The notes beneath the pieces were generated by a model, which saw only the letters and a list, made by a program, of their open reading frames with translations, did no database searches and was not told the origin of the DNA. A stretch of 64,000 nt of DNA from Curtobacterium sp. MCSS17_008 (GTDB taxonomy: Bacteria > Actinomycetota > Actinomycetes > Actinomycetales > Microbacteriaceae). Every line of letters starts with the position of its first letter. Within the stretch, counting starts at the first letter, position 1. This document shows positions 55,481-64,000 of this stretch, piece after piece. The stretch is from positions 1 to 64,000 of the forward strand of contig NZ_QKSM01000004.1 of NCBI RefSeq assembly GCF_003234185.1. Direction: 5' to 3'. Both the position numbers and the translations under genes were made by a program.

Positions 55481-56158
55481 CTACGCGCCCGTGATGTTCT
55501 CTTGCGAAGCTCCCCTGGGCACGCCGCGGTGTCGCTTCAAGTTCCGTCGCATGAGGGCGGCCACAGCGTTACCGAGCCCGATTGCAGTCGCAACGATGAG
55601 TATCGAGCCGTTCAGGATTTCATTGCGCCACATGTGAATGGGACTCGTTACCACCGTGCCGACGACGCCCATGAGTGCAGCGCCGATGTGCAGTACTTCC
55701 ATCGATGCGAGCCGCCGTGCGTGCACGCGCGCCTGACGGGACGCATCACGGAGGCTCGCCGTGGTGACATCAGTCATGAGCAGTAGGGCATTACCGACAA
55801 CGAGGGCGACAGACCCGAACGTGACCCCCCACCCGAGCTCGTACGCGCCGGTCGCCCTCCACGCGACCACGAGCGCAATCAGGAACAAGAGTTGCACAAG
55901 TACTGTAGTACGCTCGGCCGCCACAACGCCAGGGGTCATGCGGGTATACCTCGACCCGACGCCTACCCGCACTGCGACGAAAACACCGCCGATCATGACA
56001 ATCACTACGAGTGCCGACGCGGGAGCATCAATGACTGTGGTTTGCCCATTGATCCACAGCAGTGCTGCGCACACGGCGACGAAGGCGGCGTCAACGAGAG
56101 TGACGCCGATGCCGTTGGCAATGGCGGGAAACTTGCGACATTGAGTACCAATGCCCAT
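55481..56158 (-). CDS. multi-pass membrane protein of the exosortase locus
   Basis: A 225-residue membrane protein with about five hydrophobic segments (for example LVDAAFVAVCAALLWING, ALVVIVMIGGVFVAV, TVLVQLLFLIALVVAW, ALVVGNALLLM, GSILIVATAIGLGNAVA) and a basic C-terminus. I do not recognise its family. It starts 2 bp after the GT2 synthase stop, so it is translated with that gene and may be its partner in glycan export or chain-length control. Confidence 0.7.
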   Translation of the reverse strand: MGIGTQCRKFPAIANGIGVTLVDAAFVAVCAALLWINGQTTVIDAPASALVVIVMIGGVFVAVRVGVGSRYTRMTPGVVAAERTTVLVQLLFLIALVVAWRATGAYELGWGVTFGSVALVVGNALLLMTDVTTASLRDASRQARVHARRLASMEVLHIGAALMGVVGTVVTSPIHMWRNEILNGSILIVATAIGLGNAVAALMRRNLKRHRGVPRGASQENITGA

Positions 56159-56160
56159 GG

Positions 56161-57513
56161 TTAAACCTCGATAGCGGTCGGGCCGAGAACGTGCTTCTCG
56201 GCGTTACGGCGGGTTTTCGCCCACCCAGTTTTACGGGTGATGACGCGCCAGAACGCGCGGAAGATGCAGATGTACATATAGTAGACGTAGAGCCAGGAGC
56301 CAAATCCCCAGGCGACGCCGGTCCAGAAAGCGGCGGACGGTTCACACTTGCGACGATAGATTGGTCCCCACATTGCGAAGGGGGCAATTGCGAATGTTAA
56401 GACGAGCGCCAGGAGTCCCACAAACGCGATAGGGTCACCAATCAACGAGGCGGGGTCGCTGATGCCCCACGCAATCCGGAGGCCGAGCAGTGTGACAGTA
56501 GACAGCACCCCGATCACCTGAATGAACGGCAGGATGAGGTAGTAGCAGATCTCGATGACTCCGCCGGCATCGAACTGTGGTGATTTGACAATTTCTGGAA
56601 TGTACTTGATGCACTGAATGTTGCCTTGCGCCCACCGCGTGCGTTGCGTGATGAGACGACGAATGTCGGGCAGTGCTTCCTGGGACACGTGGGTCTCGTA
56701 GACGTGGCGGTTCTCGTAGCCAGCAAGCAGCACGTGCAGGCCCAGCTCGTAGTCCTCCAACAGAGCTCCGTGCCACGGATCGCCGTACTGCGAACTGATG
56801 GCATCGAGCACGCTCAGTCTCGTGAATTGTCCGTTGCCGCCGAGCCCGACCGTGCCCGTCCTGGTGCGAAGAGACTGCATGGCAGCAATCACCGTTCGGA
56901 ATTCAAGGTCCTGCATGCGAAGGAGATAGGAACCGAACCAGTTGATGAGGCGGCCGCGATCCGGGTACGGGTTTTTGTCGCCACGGTTCTTCATCCACAC
57001 CGCCGTCTGCGCTGCCCCGACCTTCGGGTCGCCGAACACTGACTCGGAGGAGACGATCTCAAGTGCGTTCGCCGCCATCTCGCCATCCGCGTCGACAACA
57101 CCAACCACGATGCGTGAGCGGTCCGCATCAACCGGGAGCCACGCGAGCAGCTGTCGGTAGGCGGCGTTCAGCGCGTCGCCCTTGCCGGTCCGAGCCTCGG
57201 GACGGCGGCGCTGGACGACGTGCACATGATCGTCCTCGGAGGCGAATCGATCCGCGATGAGGGACGTGTTGTCGTCGCTGTCGTCGTCGATCACCCAGAC
57301 ATGCGCATGAGGGAAATCTGTTCGCGCACGCGTGATGGTCTCTCCGATGACGACCTCTTCATCACGGCACGGGATGAAATAGTGCCACTCGAAGTCTTCG
57401 ACGTTACCGGGCTGCGTTGGCTTGTGACGGAGAAATGGTATCAGGATGAAGAAGACGTACGCGATGAACATCACCGCGAAGAGCGTGGTGAGTGCGTTGA
57501 GTACCGGGAGCAT
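56161..57513 (-). CDS. processive family-2 glycosyltransferase (polysaccharide synthase type)
   Basis: A 450-residue membrane glycosyltransferase. An N-terminal helix (8-27) is followed by a cytosolic GT-A domain with DDDSDD (76-81), the DAD metal motif at 141-143, ED at 253-254 as catalytic-base region, and QRTRW (290-294), the Q-x-x-R-W motif of processive beta-glycan synthases such as cellulose, chitin and hyaluronan synthases. Four further helices follow from about residue 320. It probably polymerises and extrudes a surface polysaccharide; with wecB nearby, an amino-sugar polymer is possible. Confidence 0.85.
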   Translation of the reverse strand: MLPVLNALTTLFAVMFIAYVFFILIPFLRHKPTQPGNVEDFEWHYFIPCRDEEVVIGETITRARTDFPHAHVWVIDDDSDDNTSLIADRFASEDDHVHVVQRRRPEARTGKGDALNAAYRQLLAWLPVDADRSRIVVGVVDADGEMAANALEIVSSESVFGDPKVGAAQTAVWMKNRGDKNPYPDRGRLINWFGSYLLRMQDLEFRTVIAAMQSLRTRTGTVGLGGNGQFTRLSVLDAISSQYGDPWHGALLEDYELGLHVLLAGYENRHVYETHVSQEALPDIRRLITQRTRWAQGNIQCIKYIPEIVKSPQFDAGGVIEICYYLILPFIQVIGVLSTVTLLGLRIAWGISDPASLIGDPIAFVGLLALVLTFAIAPFAMWGPIYRRKCEPSAAFWTGVAWGFGSWLYVYYMYICIFRAFWRVITRKTGWAKTRRNAEKHVLGPTAIEV

Positions 57514-57561
57514 GACGAGGGCCTTCTGATCGGGTGGCGCTACTTCGGGTTAGAGGACCAC

Positions 57562-58125
57562 TCAGCGGCGACGGACAGTACCGGTGATGATGAGCAGGAC
57601 TGCGAGGCCAGCGACGAAGCCGAGGATTCCGATGACGGAACCGATGTAGGTATGGCTCAATGGGTAGCCGAGGTCCACACCCCAGGCGTCGGATGCGAAC
57701 GCGATGAAGGCGAGTCGGACTTCGTTGACGCTCGTGACAACCACCCACATTGCGCCGAGCCCAGCGGCTATGCGCCACCAGTGAACGCGAGTCAGCACGA
57801 GCAGAGCCGCGGCGAGGGCGACGAGCGGTGCGATGAGGATCAGAGCGGTGCACTCGGCCGTGATGACCAGGCCAATCATGCCGGTTGGTTGTTGCAGATA
57901 AAAAGTGGTGCCCGAGGCGCCCGTACCGTGCGCAAAGGGGCTCAAGACGATCGCAGCGAGGAAAGCTTCGAAGGCCCGATAATCCTGGTTCCAGTAGACG
58001 CAGGCGAATACCGCGGCCACCATGACAAGCGCTCCGAACATGCGGACCGGACGAGTCAGGGGATTCATCGGCCGCAGCGCTCGAAGCGTTCGGCGGTTCA
58101 CAGAGCCAGGTTCTGCCGTGGTCAT
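57562..58125 (-). CDS. small exosortase/archaeosortase-family transpeptidase
   Basis: A 187-residue membrane protein with five hydrophobic segments. The exosortase catalytic triad can be placed: Cys92 (ITAECTALI), Arg137 (SVNEVRLAF) and His158 (LSHTYIGS), in the right order and spacing near predicted outer membrane ends. Exosortases cleave C-terminal tripartite signals and attach proteins to the envelope or to glycans. The start is ATG 58125, matching a charged N-terminus. It lies between a glycan synthase and a secreted protein with a C-terminal anchor, the usual company of such enzymes. Confidence 0.72.
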   Translation of the reverse strand: MTTAEPGSVNRRTLRALRPMNPLTRPVRMFGALVMVAAVFACVYWNQDYRAFEAFLAAIVLSPFAHGTGASGTTFYLQQPTGMIGLVITAECTALILIAPLVALAAALLVLTRVHWWRIAAGLGAMWVVVTSVNEVRLAFIAFASDAWGVDLGYPLSHTYIGSVIGILGFVAGLAVLLIITGTVRRR

Positions 58126-58247
58126 GGGTAACTTTCGGTATCCGGGTTGTAGTGGGTAGGAACGATGCGGACATGACGATGCCGAGCCGTCAGAGCTCAT
58201 CGCAATGAGCCTGTGACGGCTCGGCATCAGGTCAAAACCCCTCGGCG

Positions 58248-59171
58248 CTACGCGTTCTGACGGTTACGGCGAACCATCGCGGCGCCGAGAAGAGCGATCG
58301 CGGCGACACCAGCACCGCCGGCGATCATCGGATCAACCACCGGGGAGGCGAGAATGGTCGCGACGAGGTCCTTGGTCTGGACGTTGTCGCCGACGGTCTG
58401 GGTGACCTTCAGGTCGTTGTCGCCGACGGCGAGGCCGGGAACGGTGACGTGCCACGTGCCGTCGGACTTGACGGTGGTGCTGACCGTGCCCGAGGGGCCC
58501 TTGACATCGATGGCCGCGCCGGGCTCGCCGGTGCCGCTCACCACTGCGGACTTTGCCGTCGAATCCACTGAATCAACCTGTGCTGTGAGATCCGCAACCA
58601 CAGCCGGATACGTCTCGATCTGGGGGAAGGTGTCGATGAACGCCACAGCGTTTGCGGCGACCCAAGCCGCGCCGTTCGCGGCAACCTCCTTTCCGTTCAG
58701 ATGCCCCCTGAGAGTCCAGCCGTAACCGGTACCATCGGTGTTCGCTTCGCGCCAGAAGAACTGCTGGGAAGCATTAGACGGGTCACAGGGCTGCATGACG
58801 CCCTCGCCCTTCGTATCAGGGTTTGCGCCGCTGAACGCGATGATAGTGAGGCACTTCCCGGCCCCGGCGCCCGACTTCGCAACGAGGGGTCCGGTGCTAC
58901 CGGTGCTGGGGAGCTCGAAGGTATCCGCCTTCGAAGCGGCTTCTGCTTCGGATGATGCATTTCGACCGCGAACATGTTGATCATCCTGGACATACCAGCC
59001 CACCCAAGAAAGGGGAGTGCTCGAGGCGCTGTAATTCCAGGAATACATGGGGCCGAAGACGCGATCGGCGCTGGCGGCGCTCGTCGCGTGAGCGGGCGTT
59101 GCAGCGCCGATGGCCAGGACGCCAGCGATGCCAACGGTGCTGGCCGCGGCGAGGATGTTCGAGAATCGCAT
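58248..59171 (-). CDS. secreted protein with Ig-like domain and C-terminal anchor (candidate exosortase substrate)
   Basis: A 307-residue exported protein. The signal peptide (about 1-29) ends ATPAHA. Residues about 80-190 have a lectin-like look (GKCLTI, then NASQQFFWRE), suggesting carbohydrate binding. Residues about 200-270 form an Ig-like domain (SGTGEPGAAIDVKGPSGT, TVPGLAVGDNDLKVTQ). The C-terminus is ASPVVDP followed by one hydrophobic helix and RRNRQNA, the layout of a tripartite sorting signal, although no LPxTG or PEP motif is present. AAAGGA precedes the ATG. Confidence 0.7.
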   Translation of the reverse strand: MRFSNILAAASTVGIAGVLAIGAATPAHATSAASADRVFGPMYSWNYSASSTPLSWVGWYVQDDQHVRGRNASSEAEAASKADTFELPSTGSTGPLVAKSGAGAGKCLTIIAFSGANPDTKGEGVMQPCDPSNASQQFFWREANTDGTGYGWTLRGHLNGKEVAANGAAWVAANAVAFIDTFPQIETYPAVVADLTAQVDSVDSTAKSAVVSGTGEPGAAIDVKGPSGTVSTTVKSDGTWHVTVPGLAVGDNDLKVTQTVGDNVQTKDLVATILASPVVDPMIAGGAGVAAIALLGAAMVRRNRQNA

Positions 59172-59419
59172 TGTTATGCGGATCCTTTCAAGGTGTTTGC
59201 TTGGTTGGACAGGTTTGCCGGCTGGAGTGCGGGTGGATAGGTCTCGATGTATCGCACCGGCGGCGTCATCGAGAACTCGTTGGCGCGATGGTTGCCATCG
59301 ATCGGTGCAACGTGACAGGTCGGAACGATTCGCGTAGCCCGATCATTCGAATTGAGAGCGGCAGCTCGTCGGGCGCCTCGTGCCCGATTCATGCCTCGTG
59401 AAGCCGCCTGCTCACAGGG

Positions 59420-59599
59420 TCATGCAGCCTGGTTGGAGCGAGTCAGCATCCAGTTCCGCAAGGCCAAGAGGATCCCGAGCACCAGGGAGGCGCTGGCGAT
59501 CACAGCGGGCAGGACCATCGAGCCGCTTCCGGTGTACGCCAGCGCTGCCGCGCTACCGCCACCGATGGTGGGTCCGATCCCACTCCCAGATCCATACAT
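59420..59599 (-). CDS. 59-residue Gly-rich LAYTG membrane peptide
   Basis: A very small protein: Gly/Ser-rich residues 1-18 (MYGSGSGIGPTIGGGSAAA), LAYTG at 20-24, a hydrophobic helix at about 28-47 and RNWMLTRSNQAA. It looks like an isolated sorting signal without any signal peptide or mature domain. GGAAGGAAG just before ATG 59599 strongly supports translation. It is probably the first gene of the exosortase locus on the minus strand; possible roles are a modified peptide, a pilin-like subunit or an accessory anchor. Confidence 0.6.
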   Translation of the reverse strand: MYGSGSGIGPTIGGGSAAALAYTGSGSMVLPAVIASASLVLGILLALRNWMLTRSNQAA

Positions 59600-59956
59600 G
59601 AGACTTCCTTCCAACTGCTGACGTGCCACCCTTGAGTGGCACCTGAAGTATCACATTGGAGGGTTGGTATGGCAAGCCGGGCTGACCTTGCCGCGGAGTT
59701 GCCGTCACCCTCTTGCTGATCTCGTCGCAAGTGGGGCTCTGCGGGCCCCGCGAGTGCATGCAGCCTTGCGCGCCGGTCGCGTCCGTCGGACTTGCGTCGA
59801 GGGCTGCGGCGATGCCGATCGCGGTCGCAGCCTGAAGGAGCGACCACATCCGGATGACGTGCCTCCCGGATCGGGCCGCCATTCGGCCGCGCTCTTGCAG
59901 GGAGTGGGGGCAGTGAACGCACACACTGTGGGCGTGCCGGGCGCGATGCTCATCGG
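59600..59956. other. intergenic region between the surface locus and dnaK
   Basis: About 360 bp upstream of the minus-strand peptide gene and of dnaK. It marks the end of the lower-GC stretch. I see no gene; open frames here are antisense or lack start signals. Confidence 0.5.
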
Positions 59957-60039
59957 AAGTTGCGTCAGCTCAGCGCAACTTGCTTCGGCCGCTTGACGCT
60001 GGGGATGTCCTGGGTAAACTTGAGCCGAGCGGACGCAAC
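59957..60039 (+). promoter_or_regulatory. dnaK promoter with two HAIR-like HspR sites
   Basis: TTGACG (59993-59998) and TAAACT (60015-60020) form a sigma-70-type promoter with a 16-bp spacer. Two inverted repeats with exactly 7-nt spacers flank it: GTTGCGT-N7-GCGCAAC (59959-59979) and CTTGAGC-N7-ACGCAAC (60019-60039). The second closely resembles the HspR-associated inverted repeat CTTGAGT-N7-ACTCAAG. HspR, encoded at the end of this operon, would bind there and repress it. Confidence 0.75.
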
Positions 60040-60091
60040 TCCGCGTAGGCTTCAGCAAGACCCACGAACCCAACCGAAGGAGCACCAACAC

Positions 60092-61963
<1,872 letters not shown>

Positions 61964-61966
61964 CGC

Positions 61967-62701
61967 ATGGCTGACGACACCACCAACGAGAACCCGCAGG
62001 ACGAGAACCTGCCTGGAGGCTCGGCTGACGGTGCGCAGGCAGGGCGCGGCCCGGCGGACGGTTCCGCCGGGCCCGCCGGCTCGGCCGGCGCCGGCCACCC
62101 GGACGGTTCCGAGGACGGCACGACCGCGGACGTCGACGGTGCCGAGGACCTGATCGAGGCCGAGGGCCCCGACGTCGAGGTCCCCACCGACGCCCCCGCG
62201 GCGAGCGACCTGTCCCCGGAGGACCAGGCCCTGCTCGACGACGCGGCCCGCGGCATGGAGGAGGACAAGCTGTCCCAGGCCGACCGCGACCTCCTCGCCG
62301 ACATGCGCGCCGACATGCTCCGCGCCCAGGCCGAGCTGGTGAACTTCCGGAAGCGCGTCGAGCGCGACCGCGAGGCGAACCGCGACGCCGTCATCGCCGA
62401 GGTCGTCCGGGCCCTGCTGCCCGCGCTCGACGACCTGACCCGCGCCGAGGCCCACGGCGACCTCGCCGAGGGCCCGATGCAGGTCATCGCGCAGAAGATC
62501 CGCGGCGGGTTCGGCAAGTTCAAGCTGGAGCAGATCGGCGAGAAGGGCGAGCCCTTCGACCCGAACGTGCACGAGGCGATCGTGCAGCTCCCGACGCCGG
62601 GTGCGACCGACCAGACCGTGGCGGACGTCGTGGAGCCGGGCTACAAGCTCGGTGACCGCGTCCTCCGCGCGGCCAAGGTCGCCGTCGCGGTCCCGGCCTG
62701 A
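61967..62701 (+). CDS. grpE: nucleotide exchange factor GrpE
   Basis: A 244-residue cofactor that releases ADP from DnaK. An unusually long disordered N-terminus (about 90 residues rich in Gly, Asp, Ala and Glu) precedes the coiled coil (RAQAELVNFRKRVERDREAN) and the beta-domain with FDPNVHEAIVQLPTPG and VVEPGYKLGDRVLRAAKV. It starts 3 bp after dnaK. Confidence 0.96.
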   Translation: MADDTTNENPQDENLPGGSADGAQAGRGPADGSAGPAGSAGAGHPDGSEDGTTADVDGAEDLIEAEGPDVEVPTDAPAASDLSPEDQALLDDAARGMEEDKLSQADRDLLADMRADMLRAQAELVNFRKRVERDREANRDAVIAEVVRALLPALDDLTRAEAHGDLAEGPMQVIAQKIRGGFGKFKLEQIGEKGEPFDPNVHEAIVQLPTPGATDQTVADVVEPGYKLGDRVLRAAKVAVAVPA

Positions 62702-62725
62702 AGCACGGGAAGGAGGTAGGGATTC

Positions 62726-63733
62726 ATGGCCAGTCAGGACTGGTTCGACAAGGACTTCTACAAGGTCCTCGGCGTCGACAAGACGGCGAGCGACGCTGAG
62801 CTGAAGAAGACCTACCGGAAGCTCGCGCGGCAGTACCACCCGGACTCCAACCCGGGCGACGCCGCCGCCGAGTCCCGCTTCAAGGAGATCAGCGAGGCGT
62901 ACTCGGTGCTCTCCGACAAGGAGCAGCGCGCCGAGTACGACCAGATCCGTGCCATGGGCTCGGGCGCCCGCTTCACGGCGGGCGGCCCGGGCCAGGGCGG
63001 CGGCTTCGAGGACGTCTTCGGCGGGATGTTCGGCCAGCAGGGCGGACAGCGCGTCCGCTTCGGCCAGCCGGGCGGCGGTCGCGGCGGTGCCGGAGGATTC
63101 GAGGACATCCTCGGTGGCATGTTCGGTGGTGGTGGCGGCTTCGGTCAGCCCTCCGGCGGCTTCCGCGGGTTCGGTGGACCGACGAAGGGTCGCGACGTCA
63201 CGGCATCGACGACCCTCGACTTCGCGACCGCCATCGCCGGTGACACCGTCAAGCTCTCGCAGGGCAACGGCCGCCCGGTGAACGTCCGCATCCCCGCGGG
63301 CGTCGCCGATGGTCAGAAGATCCGTCTGCGCGGCCGGGGCGAGCCGAGCCCGGACGGCGGCGAGGCCGGCGACCTGGTGGTCACGGTCAGCGTCCGCAAG
63401 CACCCGGTGTTCGAGCGCGACGGCCAGCACCTGCGCGTGGACGTCCCGGTGACGTTCGCCGAGGCGGCGCTCGGGGCGACGATCCAGGTCCCTACCCTCG
63501 GTGGCGACCCGGTGAAGCTGAAGGTCGCACCCGGCACCCCGTCGGGTCGTGTCCTCCGTGTCAAGGGTCGCGGTGTGACGACGAAGAACGGCACGGGCGA
63601 CCTGCTCGCGACCGTCCAGGTCGCGGTGCCGTCCCACCTGTCGGACAAGCAGCGCGAGGCCGTCGAGGCCCTGCGTGACGCGCTGCCCGACGAGGACCCG
63701 CGCGAGGACCTGCTCGCCAAGGCGCGCAGCTAG
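62726..63733 (+). CDS. dnaJ: DnaJ co-chaperone, class B (no zinc finger)
   Basis: A 335-residue J-protein. The J domain has the HPD motif at 38-40 (QYHPDSN), followed by a long Gly/Phe region with FGGMFG and GGGFGQ repeats, and then the two beta-sandwich C-terminal domains (LDFATAIAGDTVKL, LRGRGEPSPDGG). The CxxCxGxG zinc repeats of class A DnaJ are absent, as is common for the operon-linked actinobacterial DnaJ1-like paralogues with shortened linkers. GGAGG is 15 nt and GGTAGGG nearer the ATG. Confidence 0.93.
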   Translation: MASQDWFDKDFYKVLGVDKTASDAELKKTYRKLARQYHPDSNPGDAAAESRFKEISEAYSVLSDKEQRAEYDQIRAMGSGARFTAGGPGQGGGFEDVFGGMFGQQGGQRVRFGQPGGGRGGAGGFEDILGGMFGGGGGFGQPSGGFRGFGGPTKGRDVTASTTLDFATAIAGDTVKLSQGNGRPVNVRIPAGVADGQKIRLRGRGEPSPDGGEAGDLVVTVSVRKHPVFERDGQHLRVDVPVTFAEAALGATIQVPTLGGDPVKLKVAPGTPSGRVLRVKGRGVTTKNGTGDLLATVQVAVPSHLSDKQREAVEALRDALPDEDPREDLLAKARS

Positions 63734-63779
63734 CGCACCAGCAACGCGATGAGCCCGGTCTGGGCCCACGCCGCCGGTA

Positions 63780-63806
63780 CCCGCCCGTCGCGAAGCGGCG
63801 GGCGGG
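63780..63806 (+). terminator. hairpin between dnaJ and hspR
   Basis: CCCGCCCGTCGC pairs with GCGGCGGGCGGG (one G-T mismatch) around a GAA loop, 46 bp past dnaJ. It may reduce read-through into hspR so that the repressor is made at lower level than the chaperones. Confidence 0.5.
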
Positions 63807-63893
63807 CCGTGCCGGTGGGGAGAGGCTCGGTGCGGCTCCGTCAGGAACCGGCACCGGGCCTCCAGGCCGCCAGCACGACGGAAGGAGCGTTCG

Positions 63894-64000
63894 ATGACCG
63901 ACCTGGACGAGGAGTCGCCCGTATTCGCGATCGCGGTGGCGGCGGAACTCGCCGAGATGCACCCGCAGACCCTGCGGCAGTACGACCGGCTTGGCCTGGT
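63894..64000 (+). CDS. hspR: HspR-type MerR-family heat-shock repressor (cut by window end)
   Basis: Only the first 35 codons are present. The sequence VFAIAVAAELAEMHPQTLRQ followed by YDRLGLV is the MerR helix-turn-helix as found in HspR. GAAGGAG lies 7 nt before the ATG. Its position after dnaJ and the HAIR-like sites before dnaK support the assignment. Confidence 0.93.
   Translation, partial: MTDLDEESPVFAIAVAAELAEMHPQTLRQYDRLGL

Noticed and set aside
54982-55494. Short ORFs between wecB and the membrane-protein gene
   Set aside because: There are no start signals and no motifs; they may be remnants but cannot be supported as genes.

Overview
The window is a high-GC chromosomal segment of an actinobacterium, most likely a plant-associated Microbacteriaceae such as Curtobacterium. 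That placement is inferred from the very GC-rich third codon positions, many GTG and TTG starts, GTGA/ATGA start-stop overlaps, a dnaK-grpE-dnaJ-hspR operon and a complete C50-carotenoid cluster. It was read by eye; no database search was run.

Layout. 0-13 kb is core and housekeeping: an aldehyde dehydrogenase tail, an amine oxidase, a two-gene potassium uptake system, a BLUF/TetR-like fusion, a sortase-anchored IPT-repeat protein, tRNA-Gly(CCC), two hypothetical proteins, a CopD-CtaG fusion, an acetyltransferase, dCTP deaminase and a small XRE regulator. 13.4-19.3 kb is a ChvE/GguAB-type monosaccharide ABC transporter with a LacI regulator; one palindromic operator sequence lies in front of both. 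19.5-25.4 kb is the pigment locus: idi diverges from crtE-crtB-crtI-crtYe-crtYf-crtEb, all start-stop coupled. 25.6-30.7 kb holds single metabolic and envelope genes. 30.7-37.3 kb is a beta-galactoside operon (solute-binding lipoprotein, two permeases, GH2 beta-galactosidase). 37.5-41.2 kb has a baeRF2/Rv2629-type protein and an MFS-GntR divergon with a doubled operator. 41.6-50.6 kb is a second beta-glycoside system: LacI regulator, family-5 binding protein, two permeases, a double ATPase, an alpha/beta-hydrolase and a GH1 beta-glucosidase whose start codon is not canonical.

From about 51.6 to 59.9 kb the character changes: lower GC, broken genes, simple repeats, a 13-G run and a set of cell-surface genes. 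These are wecB, a membrane protein, a processive GT2 synthase, a small exosortase-family protein with a Cys-Arg-His triad, a secreted protein with a C-terminal anchor, and a 59-residue peptide ending in LAYTG-TM-basic tail. This looks like an acquired or fast-evolving locus coupling glycan synthesis to protein anchoring and is the best candidate for an undescribed system. The window closes with dnaK-grpE-dnaJ and the start of hspR behind a recognisable promoter with two HAIR-like elements.

Two features cut across the whole window. Many intergenic regions carry long, nearly perfect hairpins, several sharing a GACGGGAGGCGCGG arm, so a dispersed palindromic repeat family appears to serve as terminators. 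Seven genes show a TAnnnT-like hexamer exactly 6 nt before the start codon, the expected signature of leaderless transcripts.
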